A stretch of 20,020 nucleotides of DNA, from the NCBI RefSeq assembly GCF_000003605.2, contig NW_003158226.1:336844-356863 (forward strand). The letters are read 5' to 3'. Both the position numbers and the translations under genes were made by a program. The notes beneath the pieces were generated by a model. It searched no databases. It was not told where the DNA came from and was given only the letters and a program-made list of their open reading frames with translations. Source of the stretch: Saccoglossus kowalevskii. Its lineage: Eukaryota > Hemichordata > Enteropneusta > Harrimaniidae. This document shows positions 10,457-19,169 of this stretch, one piece after another; position 1 is the stretch's first letter, and each line of letters starts with the position of its first letter.

Positions 10457-10859
10457 CTCTCAACGCAACAAACATATTCCATTCATCTTTATGAATATTT
10501 TAAAATTCCAATGGCAGTTGAATCCAATCAGCCAATCGACGAACAGAATGTGAAACGACATCATTTGAAAACGTTCTAGTTTTACTCTTGGCGCAACAAA
10601 AGCATTCCCTCCATCTTTATATATAAATACTTATAAATTTAACAATTCAAACTGAAACAAGAGGTTGGTGGACTAACTTTAGAACGTTTTAAAATGACGT
10701 CAATGCGCTCGTTGATTGGCTGCTGAGACTCAAGAGCCATTGACATTTAAAAATATTTATAAAGATGAAGGGAATGTCTTTGTTACTACAAGGAGATTAT
10801 TCAATCGGCCGATTATAAATATAACAAAAACAAAGGGAACGACTTTGTTGCGCCGAGAG
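10457..10859. mobile_element. Nested foldback MITE flanked by TA (403 bp)
   Basis: The outer ends are CTCTCAACGCAACAAAC on the left and its inverted counterpart TTTGTTGCGCCGAGAG on the right, each next to a TA (10455-10456 and 10860-10861). The terminal motif (GCGCAACAAAG, CATTCCCT, CATCTTTATAAATA) occurs four times: direct at 10457 and 10585, inverted ending at 10795 and 10859. The arms 10457-10580 and 10680-10795 pair over about 120 bases, including AATGGCAGTTGA, AGCCAATC and AACGTTCTA. This looks like one foldback element inserted into, or partly duplicated within, another. TA flanks suggest a Tc1/mariner-like mobiliser (inference). The two open frames across it are artefacts. Confidence 0.85.
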
Positions 10860-10861
10860 TA

Positions 10862-11368
10862 TACATCTATATAATATAAGATAGGAACCGGTTATCATAA
10901 ACTGTGTACTAGCTAATATCTGCTACACGAGGGGTCCAATTCCTTGGTATTGAATTTAGTGTCACGTGTGATCATTATATATAGCGACGAAGCTGGTGGT
11001 GACGTCACGGTGAACACATTTAGCTGGCCTGCAGGTAATACTATAATTTCAACGATTTACAGTGAAGGGCACAAAGCTGATGATTTGCTTATAAATGTAT
11101 TTAAAAAAAAATCAACAGCTCTCCTTCAAAATCAGATATTTAATAATGATTGGCCCAAGAGCTACACATCGTCTACGACTATAATTCTATAATTCTCACA
11201 TATGCCTTCACGTACCATAGGAACTGCCACCGCCTAACTTTACTCTTTCAAAATTAGGTGCTTGCTGATAGGATAATGTTGAACTTAACGACGATGACAC
11301 AATATTATTTCAAGGTGAATTCTAATATTTATTTTGGATTTAGATAAAACGTGTATATTAACGAAAGA
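10862..11368. other. Non-coding stretch between two inverted-repeat elements
   Basis: Contains a full palindromic CRE-like TGACGTCA near 11000. The 82-codon frame at 10944-11192 includes a lysine run from poly(A) and has no domain. Confidence 0.55.
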
Positions 11369-11574
11369 TGCTAGATTGTTCAAGTAACGGACATCGAGTT
11401 ACAAAAATAACCACGTCCAATAAGCAAAACCACGCCCACACTATAACTCGATGTTCAATTAACAGTTAACCGAACTTCGAGTTATTAACTCGAACTGTAA
11501 CTTTAACAGTTAACCGTGATTTGTCGAACTCGATTGTTTTGTAACTAGATGTCTGCAGCTCGAACAATTTAGCA
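11369..11574. mobile_element. Palindromic MITE-like element (206 bp)
   Basis: Arms at 11369-11406 and 11537-11574 are inverted copies matching at 31 of 38 bases; shared blocks are TGCTA, ATTGTTC, GACATC and AGTTACAAAA. The interior has a perfect 19-base palindrome TTCGAGTTATTAACTCGAA (11475-11493) and the direct repeat TTAACAGTTAACC at about 11459 and 11503. No target duplication could be fixed, so the exact ends and superfamily are uncertain. No coding frame. Confidence 0.7.
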
Positions 11575-11917
11575 CCTCTTATAACGATCCCAGCTTTCTG
11601 GTCTTCACTGTAGCGATTTACCACTATATGCGATGGCCATTTTGAATCTTCACCAACTTAATCATTAAATATAAATCAAGGTGGTCGCCTCCATGTAGTA
11701 AATATCGGTAATTTCTTATATTATCGCTTTTATGCCAGCTGACTGTGGGATAGAAACGCGCACACAACTAATGAACTCGAATGATCGCACAGACCGTTAC
11801 GCGTTACGTGACGTGCAATTATAGTCAAGATGTATTTTTAAATCTGCGACACAGTGATCCGGGGCATGGGTCGTATGACCCCTCAAACCTTTACATAACG
11901 CTAATGACTGATTAAAC

Positions 11918-11932
<15 letters not shown>

Positions 11933-11966
<34 letters not shown>
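11933..11966. repeat. (TA)17 microsatellite
   Basis: Seventeen uninterrupted TA units. Confidence 0.98.
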
Positions 11967-11967
<1 letters not shown>

Positions 11968-12022
11968 CAGCCTTATGTTTGGTAAAGTTGTCGTCTCTGA
12001 GTGACATTTCAGCTAATTAAGA

Positions 12023-12059
<37 letters not shown>
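12023..12059. repeat. (AT)n microsatellite, interrupted
   Basis: Thirteen AT units, then a phase shift (TTA) and a further TA run. It lies 56 bp from the first TA array, so both may come from one expanded site. Confidence 0.95.
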
Positions 12060-12060
<1 letters not shown>

Positions 12061-12420
12061 ATCATACTAATAATTTCTCGTCAATCGAGTTGGATGGCGG
12101 CGGTTTGCGTACTCCTACATTCAGGTTTCATAAGCGAATTTACGAATCACGTGACACCACGAACAAAAAGGTTTGCACATGACATGTGTTTGTCAAATTA
12201 GCCGGCTTTTCGTGTAATCAATTTCCCATAAATATAATGTTTGTTATTCAAGCCCTGCTTTATAAACGAATAATGCACCTCGATCGGCCTAATGTGGACA
12301 TGCGATATGAATTATTAATGGTGTGACATTATCGCAGTGCACCCTTGACGAGTAGTATTCATATTTTGACAAGGCCTTGTTAAAAATCAACAACATTACT
12401 AGTATATTCATGTGATACTT

Positions 12421-12521
12421 TTAGTGGGGACGGACGGATAGTGGGGCGTGGTTTTGACTTAATTGCCGTATTGCATTGTGGGTAATGAATAAGCCAAAGA
12501 CCATCCAATATCCGTCCCTAA
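12421..12521. mobile_element. Small inverted-repeat element (about 101 bp)
   Basis: The left end reads TTAGTGGGGACGGACGGATAGTGG; with two small gaps it is inverted at the right end as CCAATATCCGTCCCTAA. The interior GGGCGTGGTTTTG (12444-12456) is also found inverted at 11425-11437 inside the palindromic element, which suggests a common family. Flanking duplication is not clear. Confidence 0.5.
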
Positions 12522-14025
12522 TCCCGACTTCCAGCCCACTGCATTAAGAGAATGAAACCTATTTTTTTGCAGAGACGTATTCAAAAATACCACTTGCTAC
12601 ATAATGTTTGATTGTAATTGCGTCTTGTTTTTGAATTAATAAAATCGAAAAAGATAAGTTGACATTACTCAGATGAACTACGTTATAGCGAGCCGCGTTC
12701 CAGACAATATTATTAACAGTCAGTTCAAAACGGTGGAGCCTCGTTCCAGCCAACTGCATTATTAACGTTTCATTCGTTGAATGAGACACTGCACTAGTTT
12801 GTTCGACGACAATACCAATGTTAAGTGCCGCTGGTCATTCATGATAAATTACACATACGCATGTAGTCATAGTGCCCAACAATGTTTGGCCTGTTTTCCC
12901 TCGATGGAACACAAGTGGTCCAAAGGAGCGAGACAATTATTTTGTTCCTACACCAGTCCCCTTTAAAGTAGAAACATCATGTTTTGCCAATTGTCGGCAC
13001 ACGCCCTAATTCTCCAGCCGCCTCCTTCCATGGGAATATATACCCCCATTCAACACCTGCAACAGCGAAGGGCATCTATGACCGGGTGTTATCGTCACGA
13101 CGCCAGACACTCTTAATGACGTAATTAGTCGCAGTACAAGTTACGTACAAAATATTGCCATAAACGTCAATTTCCCTACCTTAGTTGTGTAAAATAGATA
13201 CAACAGTATTGTACGTCGATTAAAAAAAGTCTGCGGCAGACGATAATTTGTATCAAAGTCATCTGCGCACGCGTCATTCACGTATATAATGGTTTCTTGT
13301 AAGTTTCACATGAACAAAGACTGAATAAAAAAATACATATGTTAAACCGTTGTTTGCTCCAGGCTGCATTATTCGTTCACTGGAAGGACGATCCGGCGTA
13401 ATCCCTGCATAATTGAGCACTTTTGTCTGAAAATCATATTAAATTGCGTTATTCTGTTCGTCGTATCATGTAATGTTTCACTGCGGATACCTGCACAGCT
13501 GCCAAATATTAGGGACGATACAGATTTTTATGACCAGAAATAGAGTTTAACGTTGCATTTTACCAAGAAAATGGACGCGTAAAATTACTTTGGATGGTTG
13601 TAAATTTAAGAGTTGTAAGAGAGAGTTGTAATCGTTTACGTAAACTTTTATTAGAATTAAGCTATATCTCGCACACTACCACTTCTTCTTGTCGGAATCT
13701 GTCTGTATTGAATTTACCACAAGAAGTTTGACAGACGCGGCGACGTAATTTATAAACCGGATATGACGTGAATGTCAACACTGATCATAAATAAAAATTA
13801 ATTAAATTAATCATAAATCAATTTCAAATACTAGTACACGAGCACACAATTCATCCCGTATTAACCTTGATTCAACTTCACATATTACACGGGTGATAAA
13901 ATATGTAATATCATAATCTGTGATGTTCCTGTATGCACCTAGTTAAACATATGGGTTGAGAATAAATGAATACACCCGGGGATTAAACCAATACATGGCT
14001 AGTAAGACCATCGGATAAAGCAATA
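12522..14025. other. Non-coding stretch, no supported feature
   Basis: AT-rich with a short inverted pair (CTTCTTGT / ACAAGAAG near 13685-13730). The frames at 12559-12966 look like chance. Confidence 0.55.
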
Positions 14026-14481
14026 ATACCATACATACCTCCTCATTTTATATACCCCTCATATACTATGAACACACCATATACATCATACATACGTGTC
14101 ATATAATGAAAATACCCAATGTAATTAATATACACCCTTAAGTTTATATACCATATATACCCATGTGTATTATATATATGCTCTATGTACACTCAATATA
14201 AATTATATAACCTTTTATATAATATAAATACCCTATAGAAATGATATGCATTTATACATCACACATACCCAATGAATATCATATATACCCATATATGCCA
14301 TACGCATACCATATACACAACCCTTATATAACGTATGCCCAGCATATGAATCATATACACCCATCTATATACCATAATACCCAAATAAATTATACATCAT
14401 TTATCTTTCATTGCCATATACCATGCATATTCACATATACCATATTGTAGCATATATACCAAACATACATTATATATACAC
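14026..14481 (+). repeat. G-poor degenerate ATATACCC-like array
   Basis: About 450 bases are built from variants of CATATATACCCATA, such as TATATACCCCTCATA, CATATATACCCATG and CATATACACCCATC. G is rare on this strand while C is common. Spacing is irregular, so it is an old, decayed minisatellite or low-complexity tract. The frame at 14241-14450, rich in H, Y and I, is a product of the repeat. Confidence 0.75.
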
Positions 14482-14647
14482 GTGAATTGCTGAAAGCAGA
14501 GCATTGAAAATCGGATTAAAAGGACACCGATCAAGTATATCCGCCATGATGTGTCGTGGTAAATCTCAACCACCCTCGTCCAGGAAAAGATGATATTGGA
14601 AAGGGGGCGAACTTTTTTCTCAATCTCCGTTATAGCTACGGTTATCC

Positions 14648-14692
14648 GACGTGACGTGACGTGACGTGACGTGACGTGACGTGGCGCGACGT
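14648..14692 (+). repeat. (GACGT)7 tandem array with degenerate end
   Basis: Seven perfect GACGT units (14648-14683) are followed by GGCGC and one more GACGT. Each unit boundary makes TGACG, the half-site for CREB/ATF factors, and ACGTG. This may be only a microsatellite. Confidence 0.95.
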
Positions 14693-15156
14693 TTACGCAA
14701 CGCTTACAGCTGTAGTGTGTGTAGCTCTAGTTTTGTCTCATCGCAGAAGGTGTCACAAACAACGAGCATGGACACGAGTAAAGCTGTTGACCCACATCAT
14801 TGCGTGTACTGTACTCCTGGGCTGCTTACTGAACAATACGTTCAGTTGTAACCCACATCCTATCAGTGTACACTCATCGAAACCCATAGACTTATCGATC
14901 TTCACAAACACCATATTATATGGATCACAGTATTTGCCAAAAATCCTTTCAGCTGTCATTAAAAAAACCCAAACAGCTGTTGTGAGTCGCTAGGGATGAA
15001 TATTTTTTGGCGTGGAGTCTCGAACGAAGCGTCCCTCCAATTAATCAAATAACGTTCCTCAACGTATTTGGAGATAATACACAACGAACTAAATTACACA
15101 CAATGAACCCCAGTGTGTATTGCCGACTTTTATGATATGTCCCATTGCCACTGTTG
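14693..15156. other. Stretch with a weak + strand frame
   Basis: A frame open from inside the GACGT array to 14993 has two hydrophobic stretches (LTAVVCVALVLSH and HIIACTVLLGCLL) but no ATG upstream and no known domain. Not called as a gene. Confidence 0.45.
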
Positions 15157-15426
15157 TCATGAGTAAAACAACAAGGCTTTGGTATTACTGGTCGCCAAAA
15201 CGATAACGAGTATTATGGCGATCATACACAATGGTATGGTCGATCCGAGCAAATACCAGCTTTGACAAATACGGAACATGATTATCAACACAGATGGCGA
15301 CGACAGAAGCAATAGTTGTCTTAGAATCAGTCTGTCTCCCAGTGATTCGTCGCAACTGTAACTAGCATATCCCACCGTGATCGTGACCATGACCTGTGAA
15401 AATGCAAGTTTCATCAACGAAGTCAT
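15157..15426 (-). CDS. Candidate terminal exon of a multi-pass membrane protein
   Basis: On the minus strand a frame is open up to a TGA at 15157-15159. It has a clearly higher GC content and more balanced codons than the surrounding AT-rich DNA. Hydrophobic segments are VMVTITVGYASY, LLLLSSPSVLIIMF and IPLCMIAIILVIVLA, which suggests two or three membrane passes and a short tail. A good acceptor (CATTTTCACAG, before GTCATGG near 15393) and a weaker one (TTACAG near 15357) are candidates for the exon start; the internal ATG at the right edge is not a convincing initiator. I do not recognise the family. No AATAAA was seen just downstream. It may be a real last exon, a pseudogene or chance. Confidence 0.3.
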   Translation of the reverse strand: MTSLMKLAFSQVMVTITVGYASYSCDESLGDRLILRQLLLLSSPSVLIIMFRICQSWYLLGSTIPLCMIAIILVIVLATSNTKALLFYS

Positions 15427-15432
15427 GTTACC

Positions 15433-15771
15433 TTACTCATATAGGTCAATATGTACTGCTATGCAACCCGGCTCTAGAAAGATTATGGTTGTCATGACTA
15501 CATCCCAACCAGTGCGGATTATTAAATTATATATTTTACGGATAAACCAACCTGCAATATAGAGACACCACCAGTCTGTGTGCAGTGGGAACGCTTTTAT
15601 GGTAATCGCGCCTTTGCGTAAATTTGTTCTGAAAATTCCGAACTTAAAATGAATGAAGTGAGCGTAAGAGGTTTTCATTTGAACATGATGAAAACTCAGT
15701 TGTTGGGTCACGTGCTCATGACAGTACGAGTTATTGTTTAATAAAGCGATGACTGTACATTGTATATGCAA
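15433..15771 (-). CDS. Candidate upstream exon of the same membrane protein
   Basis: This minus-strand frame lies directly upstream of the previous candidate. Its best part encodes DWWCLYIAGWF and WDVVMTTIIFLEPGCIAV, hydrophobic segments with tryptophans typical of membrane proteins. It ends TATGAGTAAGG, so a donor GTAAGG at 15436 overlaps the stop. Splicing from there to TTACAG near 15357 would leave an 81-bp intron and keep frame through a phase-2 junction; the better-looking acceptor at 15393 would not keep frame. A possible 5' boundary is the acceptor GGAATTTTCAG near 15631. The N-terminal part of the frame looks non-coding. Family unknown; the exon model is speculative. Confidence 0.25.
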   Translation of the reverse strand: MHIQCTVIALLNNNSYCHEHVTQQLSFHHVQMKTSYAHFIHFKFGIFRTNLRKGAITIKAFPLHTDWWCLYIAGWFIRKIYNLIIRTGWDVVMTTIIFLEPGCIAVHIDLYE

Positions 15772-16653
15772 AGCTTCAGTTTGTCATTTAAAAAGACAGT
15801 CTGCTACGTTTGATGTCTTTTGTTCCAGGTACCATCTGAATATACATGGGGTGGAACGTTATGTTAATCGCATGCCACAGCTTTAGGTGACACGAGGTAT
15901 AGTGTGTTTCGCTAGGTGTCACATTGAAAACAAATACAGGAACAATCACGCTTATTCAAAACATATACATATTCAAAGAGTCACCCGTTACATAATTCCA
16001 GTATGCTAGGTTGGATAAGCCTCGCTGTACGACATTCTCCAAATCTCGATGTAGAACAAAATTAACTCGAACTAGTCATATTACAACTTGTTTGATAAAG
16101 TCAAAACTTTTATTAGTTTCCTTTGCACCGTTGCCAAATTTACATCATGACAAACCCGGAACAATTTTCAGGTCACCCTCGTTGAACATATGAAAACAGT
16201 TTTGAAAACAACCGAGACCGCTAGAGGGCGCAGAATTAATCAGAGCGTATTCGTACACTACATCGAAATTTAAGTAAAGTTCATTCATTACGAGTCATAC
16301 GTAAAGTTTGACCAAGTTTGGAGAAACGCATGCCTCTTTTGGATGATACAGGAAACTATCGGACGAGTTATAGTGCTACAGCACGTATACATGACTATAA
16401 TCATGCAGTGTTACTGGTTTTATCAGATCGGCGCCATGGTATCTTCAGACAATCACTACGGTCGGAAAATAGACCGTTTTTTTAGACTGCGGGACATCCG
16501 AGTATTGTTCAACGAACAACTAAATAACAAAATGTTAGTTATGATATTTTCGCTGAAATCATGCTTATTTCAGATCACAACATTCCTAATCAATGTAAAC
16601 AAATATGTGTGTCTTTATTCTAAACAAAATATATAATTCACAACTTTACTACG

Positions 16654-16754
16654 GAGTAAAGCAAATTAGCTACAAGTCCCTATATCATCGGGTCTAGCAA
16701 CGACTATTGTGATGAAGAGATTGTTGCACTGACGGGTTTCACCAAGCTTTACTC
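16654..16754. repeat. Inverted repeat GAGTAAAGC / GCTTTACTC (about 100 bp)
   Basis: Perfect 9-bp arms at 16654-16662 and 16746-16754 enclose a weaker internal pairing (AGCAAC with GTTGC). It could be a tiny MITE. No clear target duplication was found. Confidence 0.35.
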
Positions 16755-17754
16755 ATTTGAAAAAATTTGACGCCATCGGTGAATTTCAGAAGGACTATTT
16801 ACTAATTGTACATGGAAATGAAACACCAGTAATTTCCATAATTACATATATATGTATTTACAATCGAATATAAAGTATGTGTTGAGGCTTGAATGGAAAT
16901 ACACGACGTTTGCTGACTGGTCCGTGTGTGATATCAAAACATACTATTATTACTATTTCAAACAAAAACAATAATGAATATTCAAAGGAAATCTCAAGGA
17001 TACAAAGTTATGAAAACTTATTTCAACTTTGGGCAGGCGTTCTCTCCTCTATCAAACACCGATTGAAACTCAAAAAGCGCCCTCAATTGTAATGCCGTAT
17101 ATTCAACTTCTGGGAAAGTGGTCTCTAACTCATACAGACGTTCCGAGCATCAATTACCAGCAATGCACATTTGTCTCTTCTTGAATATTATCAGGAGTTT
17201 TGTAGTACAGCATATGTAGTGTGTTTATTCACCGTAGTTTCCACACTAGTAGAAGACGCCATCGCGAATTATTTGTGATCTGAACTAGCGAGGGCGCTCG
17301 TCTAGATAAGACACGCTGTCCGAGTCAACACTCGGGTTAAAATCGGTGAAAACTATGGTGAAGCTATAGAGGACACTATTTTCAGAAAAAAACCGAGTAG
17401 TTAGAATAAGCATAACAATCAATTTTATTTTTTTCGAAACAAAATGTTCTCTACTACGCATAGAAGCATAGCTTGGGAACATAATAGCACCAGAATTTCA
17501 TATAGTAGCTTTTTTAGCAACAAAATTATAGATGTTGCTGTACTCTTAATCAGTCAAACGAGTATCGTATGTTAGCATTTATGTATAGTACTATACAAGG
17601 GTAATTTTAAAGTGTGTTTCCCGTTCGACGTTTTGCGTTCTAAAAGTTGTATTTATCGCTAAGAACAATGTAAACCCATACAGCTGGCTTCATATACAAA
17701 CATATGTAGGAAGTTTCAGCCACACTTTTATATCTTATTGTGTATTTGTTACAT

Positions 17755-17792
17755 TTATATATATATATATATTAAATATATATATATATAAA
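17755..17792. repeat. Self-complementary AT/TA array
   Basis: Two TA runs meet at a central TTAAA, making a nearly perfect palindrome of about 38 bases ending TATAAATAAAG. It lies about 300 bp upstream of the Ig start codon. It is probably a simple repeat; it contains TATA-box-like TATAAAT, but no other core-promoter evidence supports a start site. Confidence 0.7.
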
Positions 17793-17978
17793 TAAAGACG
17801 ACTACGAACGCACCGTTAGGGTATCCACTGTACAAATACTGTTTCGTTTTCTGCATTTGACATATAACAAAACGCAAACGGCACCCCGAAAAAATATCTG
17901 TAATAAAAAGTTATTTTATTGGAAAGTTTTATTGCTGTTGCCCACACAGTGAGCTAAAGTAGGGTGTCATAAAAGTCA

Positions 17979-17991
17979 TGACCTCTGACCC
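17979..17991 (-). promoter_or_regulatory. DR1-type nuclear receptor motif upstream of the Ig gene
   Basis: The plus strand reads TGACCTCTGACCC, which on the minus strand is GGGTCA-G-AGGTCA, two near-consensus half-sites in direct repeat with one base between. Such DR1 sites are bound by RXR, HNF4 or COUP-TF type receptors. It lies 100 bp before the start codon at 18091, within the likely promoter or 5' UTR. Function is inference. Confidence 0.35.
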
Positions 17992-18090
17992 ACTGATTGC
18001 CTAACAACAGGTGAACCCGGGTGTAGGAAACAATGCAAGTAAACAACTACGCTTATATGTAACAGAACTGTGTTGCAGTTTTTTTTAACG

Positions 18091-18136
18091 ATGACGTCAT
18101 ATGTTAGTGTTATTCTGTTACTAACCCATCTCTTGC
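18091..18136 (+). CDS. Exon 1 of Ig-superfamily gene: signal peptide
   Basis: Forty-six bases from an ATG with A at -3 encode MTSYVSVILLLTHLL plus one base of the next codon, then a consensus donor GTAAGT at 18137. A short polar start followed by a leucine-rich core is a typical secretion signal. The split codon C|AT joins in phase 1 to the next exon at 18414, giving a hydrophobic run that continues as HSFVVCMTW, with cleavage probably near that point. Phase-1 junctions between signal peptide and first Ig domain are the rule in this superfamily. The frame of exon 2 is open upstream of its acceptor but has no ATG there, which supports a separate first exon. The start is inferred; a more distal 5' UTR exon could exist. 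Confidence 0.65.
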
Positions 18137-18413
18137 GTAAGTATTGCTATTACTACTGGAACTAGAGTTCAAATCCAATTTTATATTTAGTCTGTTGTTA
18201 TATGTATAACAGCGGCTTATTATAGTATCGGCTAAGCGTAACCACTTTCAACCTTATATACGCACCGTAATCTGTTTATACTAACGGGTCGTTCTGCGTG
18301 AGTATACTACGGCTTGTTTTTTTATTCCATATCAATAGTTGTGCATTATTATTGCGTTCTCACGTGTCATTTATACATCGGTCTGACCTATGTATTATTC
18401 GCATTATTTTCAG
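18137..18413 (+). other. Intron 1 (phase 1, 277 bp)
   Basis: The intron starts GTAAGT and ends in a T-rich tract, ATTATTTTCAG. It interrupts a codon after its first base. Nothing else is recognisable inside it. Confidence 0.65.
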
Positions 18414-18755
18414 ATAGTTTTGTTGTGTGCATGACATGGACCGAAGAGCCAACTAATACAGTTGCACAACAAGGTAGTTCTGCCACTCTGAGATGTGCGT
18501 TAGATGTTCCTCAGCCTACTTCATACCCACAATGGCACCAGAATTATGATAATCCATTTTCACGGAGGGTCGTATCGCGAGGTGTTAACATAAATACTGA
18601 TGAATGCAGTACTTGCAGTCTAAGTGGTAACCATGGCAATGGTGAATACTATCTGACAATCAATCCTGTCAATGTCAACATTGATGAAGGAGTGTGGGAA
18701 TGCGTAGCATTTAATGTGAATCCTAGTGCCAAGTCTGCTACATTGACAATACAGG
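18414..18755 (+). CDS. Exon 2 of Ig-superfamily gene: first Ig domain, nephrin/Kirrel-like
   Basis: The exon is 342 bases, exactly 114 codons from phase 1 to phase 1, and codes one complete Ig domain of an extracellular protein. The A strand reads WTEEPTNTVAQQG. The B-strand cysteine is in ATLRC, the core tryptophan follows in PQWHQ (C-x12-W), the E strand is GEYYLTINPV, and the F strand carries DEGVWEC, the usual D-x-G-x-Y-x-C signature with W for Y. The G strand is SAKSATLTIQ. The EEP start and the GEYYLTINPV pattern resemble the first domain of Kirre/Kirrel and nephrin proteins, known for homophilic and heterophilic cell adhesion; that family call is from memory of the domain style. Odd points are a CSTC pair between strands D and E and no N-glycosylation sequon. 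The exon ends CAG|G before donor GTAAGT. Confidence 0.92.
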
Positions 18756-18881
18756 GTAAGTGTAGTGATACTATTATGTCTTTGTATGTAAGAGTATGAT
18801 AGCCTAGGAGTGAGAAAATATGGCAGTTAGCTGCGCATATTATTTAAACATGGCGTCACCAGAACTTGTTTCATTTGACAG
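18756..18881 (+). other. Intron 2 (phase 1, 126 bp)
   Basis: This short intron begins GTAAGT and ends TTTCATTTGACAG. It separates the first and second Ig-domain exons and keeps the frame in phase 1. Confidence 0.85.
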
Positions 18882-19169
18882 ATCAGGACCCAGTATGTTC
18901 TTTGACACGAGTTGGTTCCAACTATGAAGTCATCGAGGGAACTGTAGTTACAATGACATGTAATTTGAACAAGGCAGCGCCCCCTGGTGAACTAGTATGG
19001 ATGATAAATGATGTTGACACCAGTGTAAAGGGTGATAGACCACTGCAATGGAGTAAACTGGTAACCAGATCGAATGCAAATGACAGATATAATTGTAGAT
19101 ACAGCCATGATACACTGACGCATGCGCAGTCACCAACATGTGACAATGATATTGTACTTGATGTGCAAT
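18882..19169 (+). CDS. Exon 3 of Ig-superfamily gene: second Ig domain with extra cysteine pair
   Basis: The exon is 288 bases, 96 codons, phase 1 at both ends, and codes a second Ig domain. The domain opens DQDPVC, has the B-strand cysteine in VTMTC, the core tryptophan in LVWMIND, and the F-strand cysteine in NDRYNCRYSH. It closes with SPTCDNDIVLDVQ. Cysteines just before strand A' and in strand G add a second potential disulfide to the canonical one. The shape fits a C2-type (CD80-like C2) second domain as in nephrin/Kirrel proteins, whose second domain likewise ends in a V-x-Y-A-P-type linker. The domain has no N-glycosylation sequon and is compact at about 96 residues. The donor is GTAAGT at 19170. 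Confidence 0.92.

Larger units (their letters stand above)
15772..18090. other. Intergenic stretch upstream of the Ig gene
   Basis: AT-rich DNA with the small inverted repeat at 16654, the TA palindrome at 17755 and the DR1 motif at 17979. Frames at 16343-16636 and 16889-17092 are AT-biased and domainless. The Ig gene promoter should lie in the right-hand part. Confidence 0.55.

Noticed and set aside
14241..14450. Open frame rich in His, Tyr and Ile
   Set aside because: It follows the degenerate ATATACCC array and has no domain.
14676..14993. 105-codon + strand frame with two hydrophobic stretches
   Set aside because: It begins within the GACGT array at GTG, has no usable ATG before the hydrophobic parts, and no recognisable domain or splice context.
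16343..16636. 97-codon + strand frame
   Set aside because: Composition is AT-driven and no motif or splice sites are convincing.
18160..18180. GAGTTCAAATCC resembling a tRNA T-loop
   Set aside because: No acceptor, D or anticodon stems can be built around it; it lies in intron 1 of the Ig gene.
19114..19134. CATGCGCAGTCACCAAC resembling the end of MITE copy A
   Set aside because: It is part of the second Ig-domain coding exon, and the similarity stops after a few bases; it is taken as coincidence.
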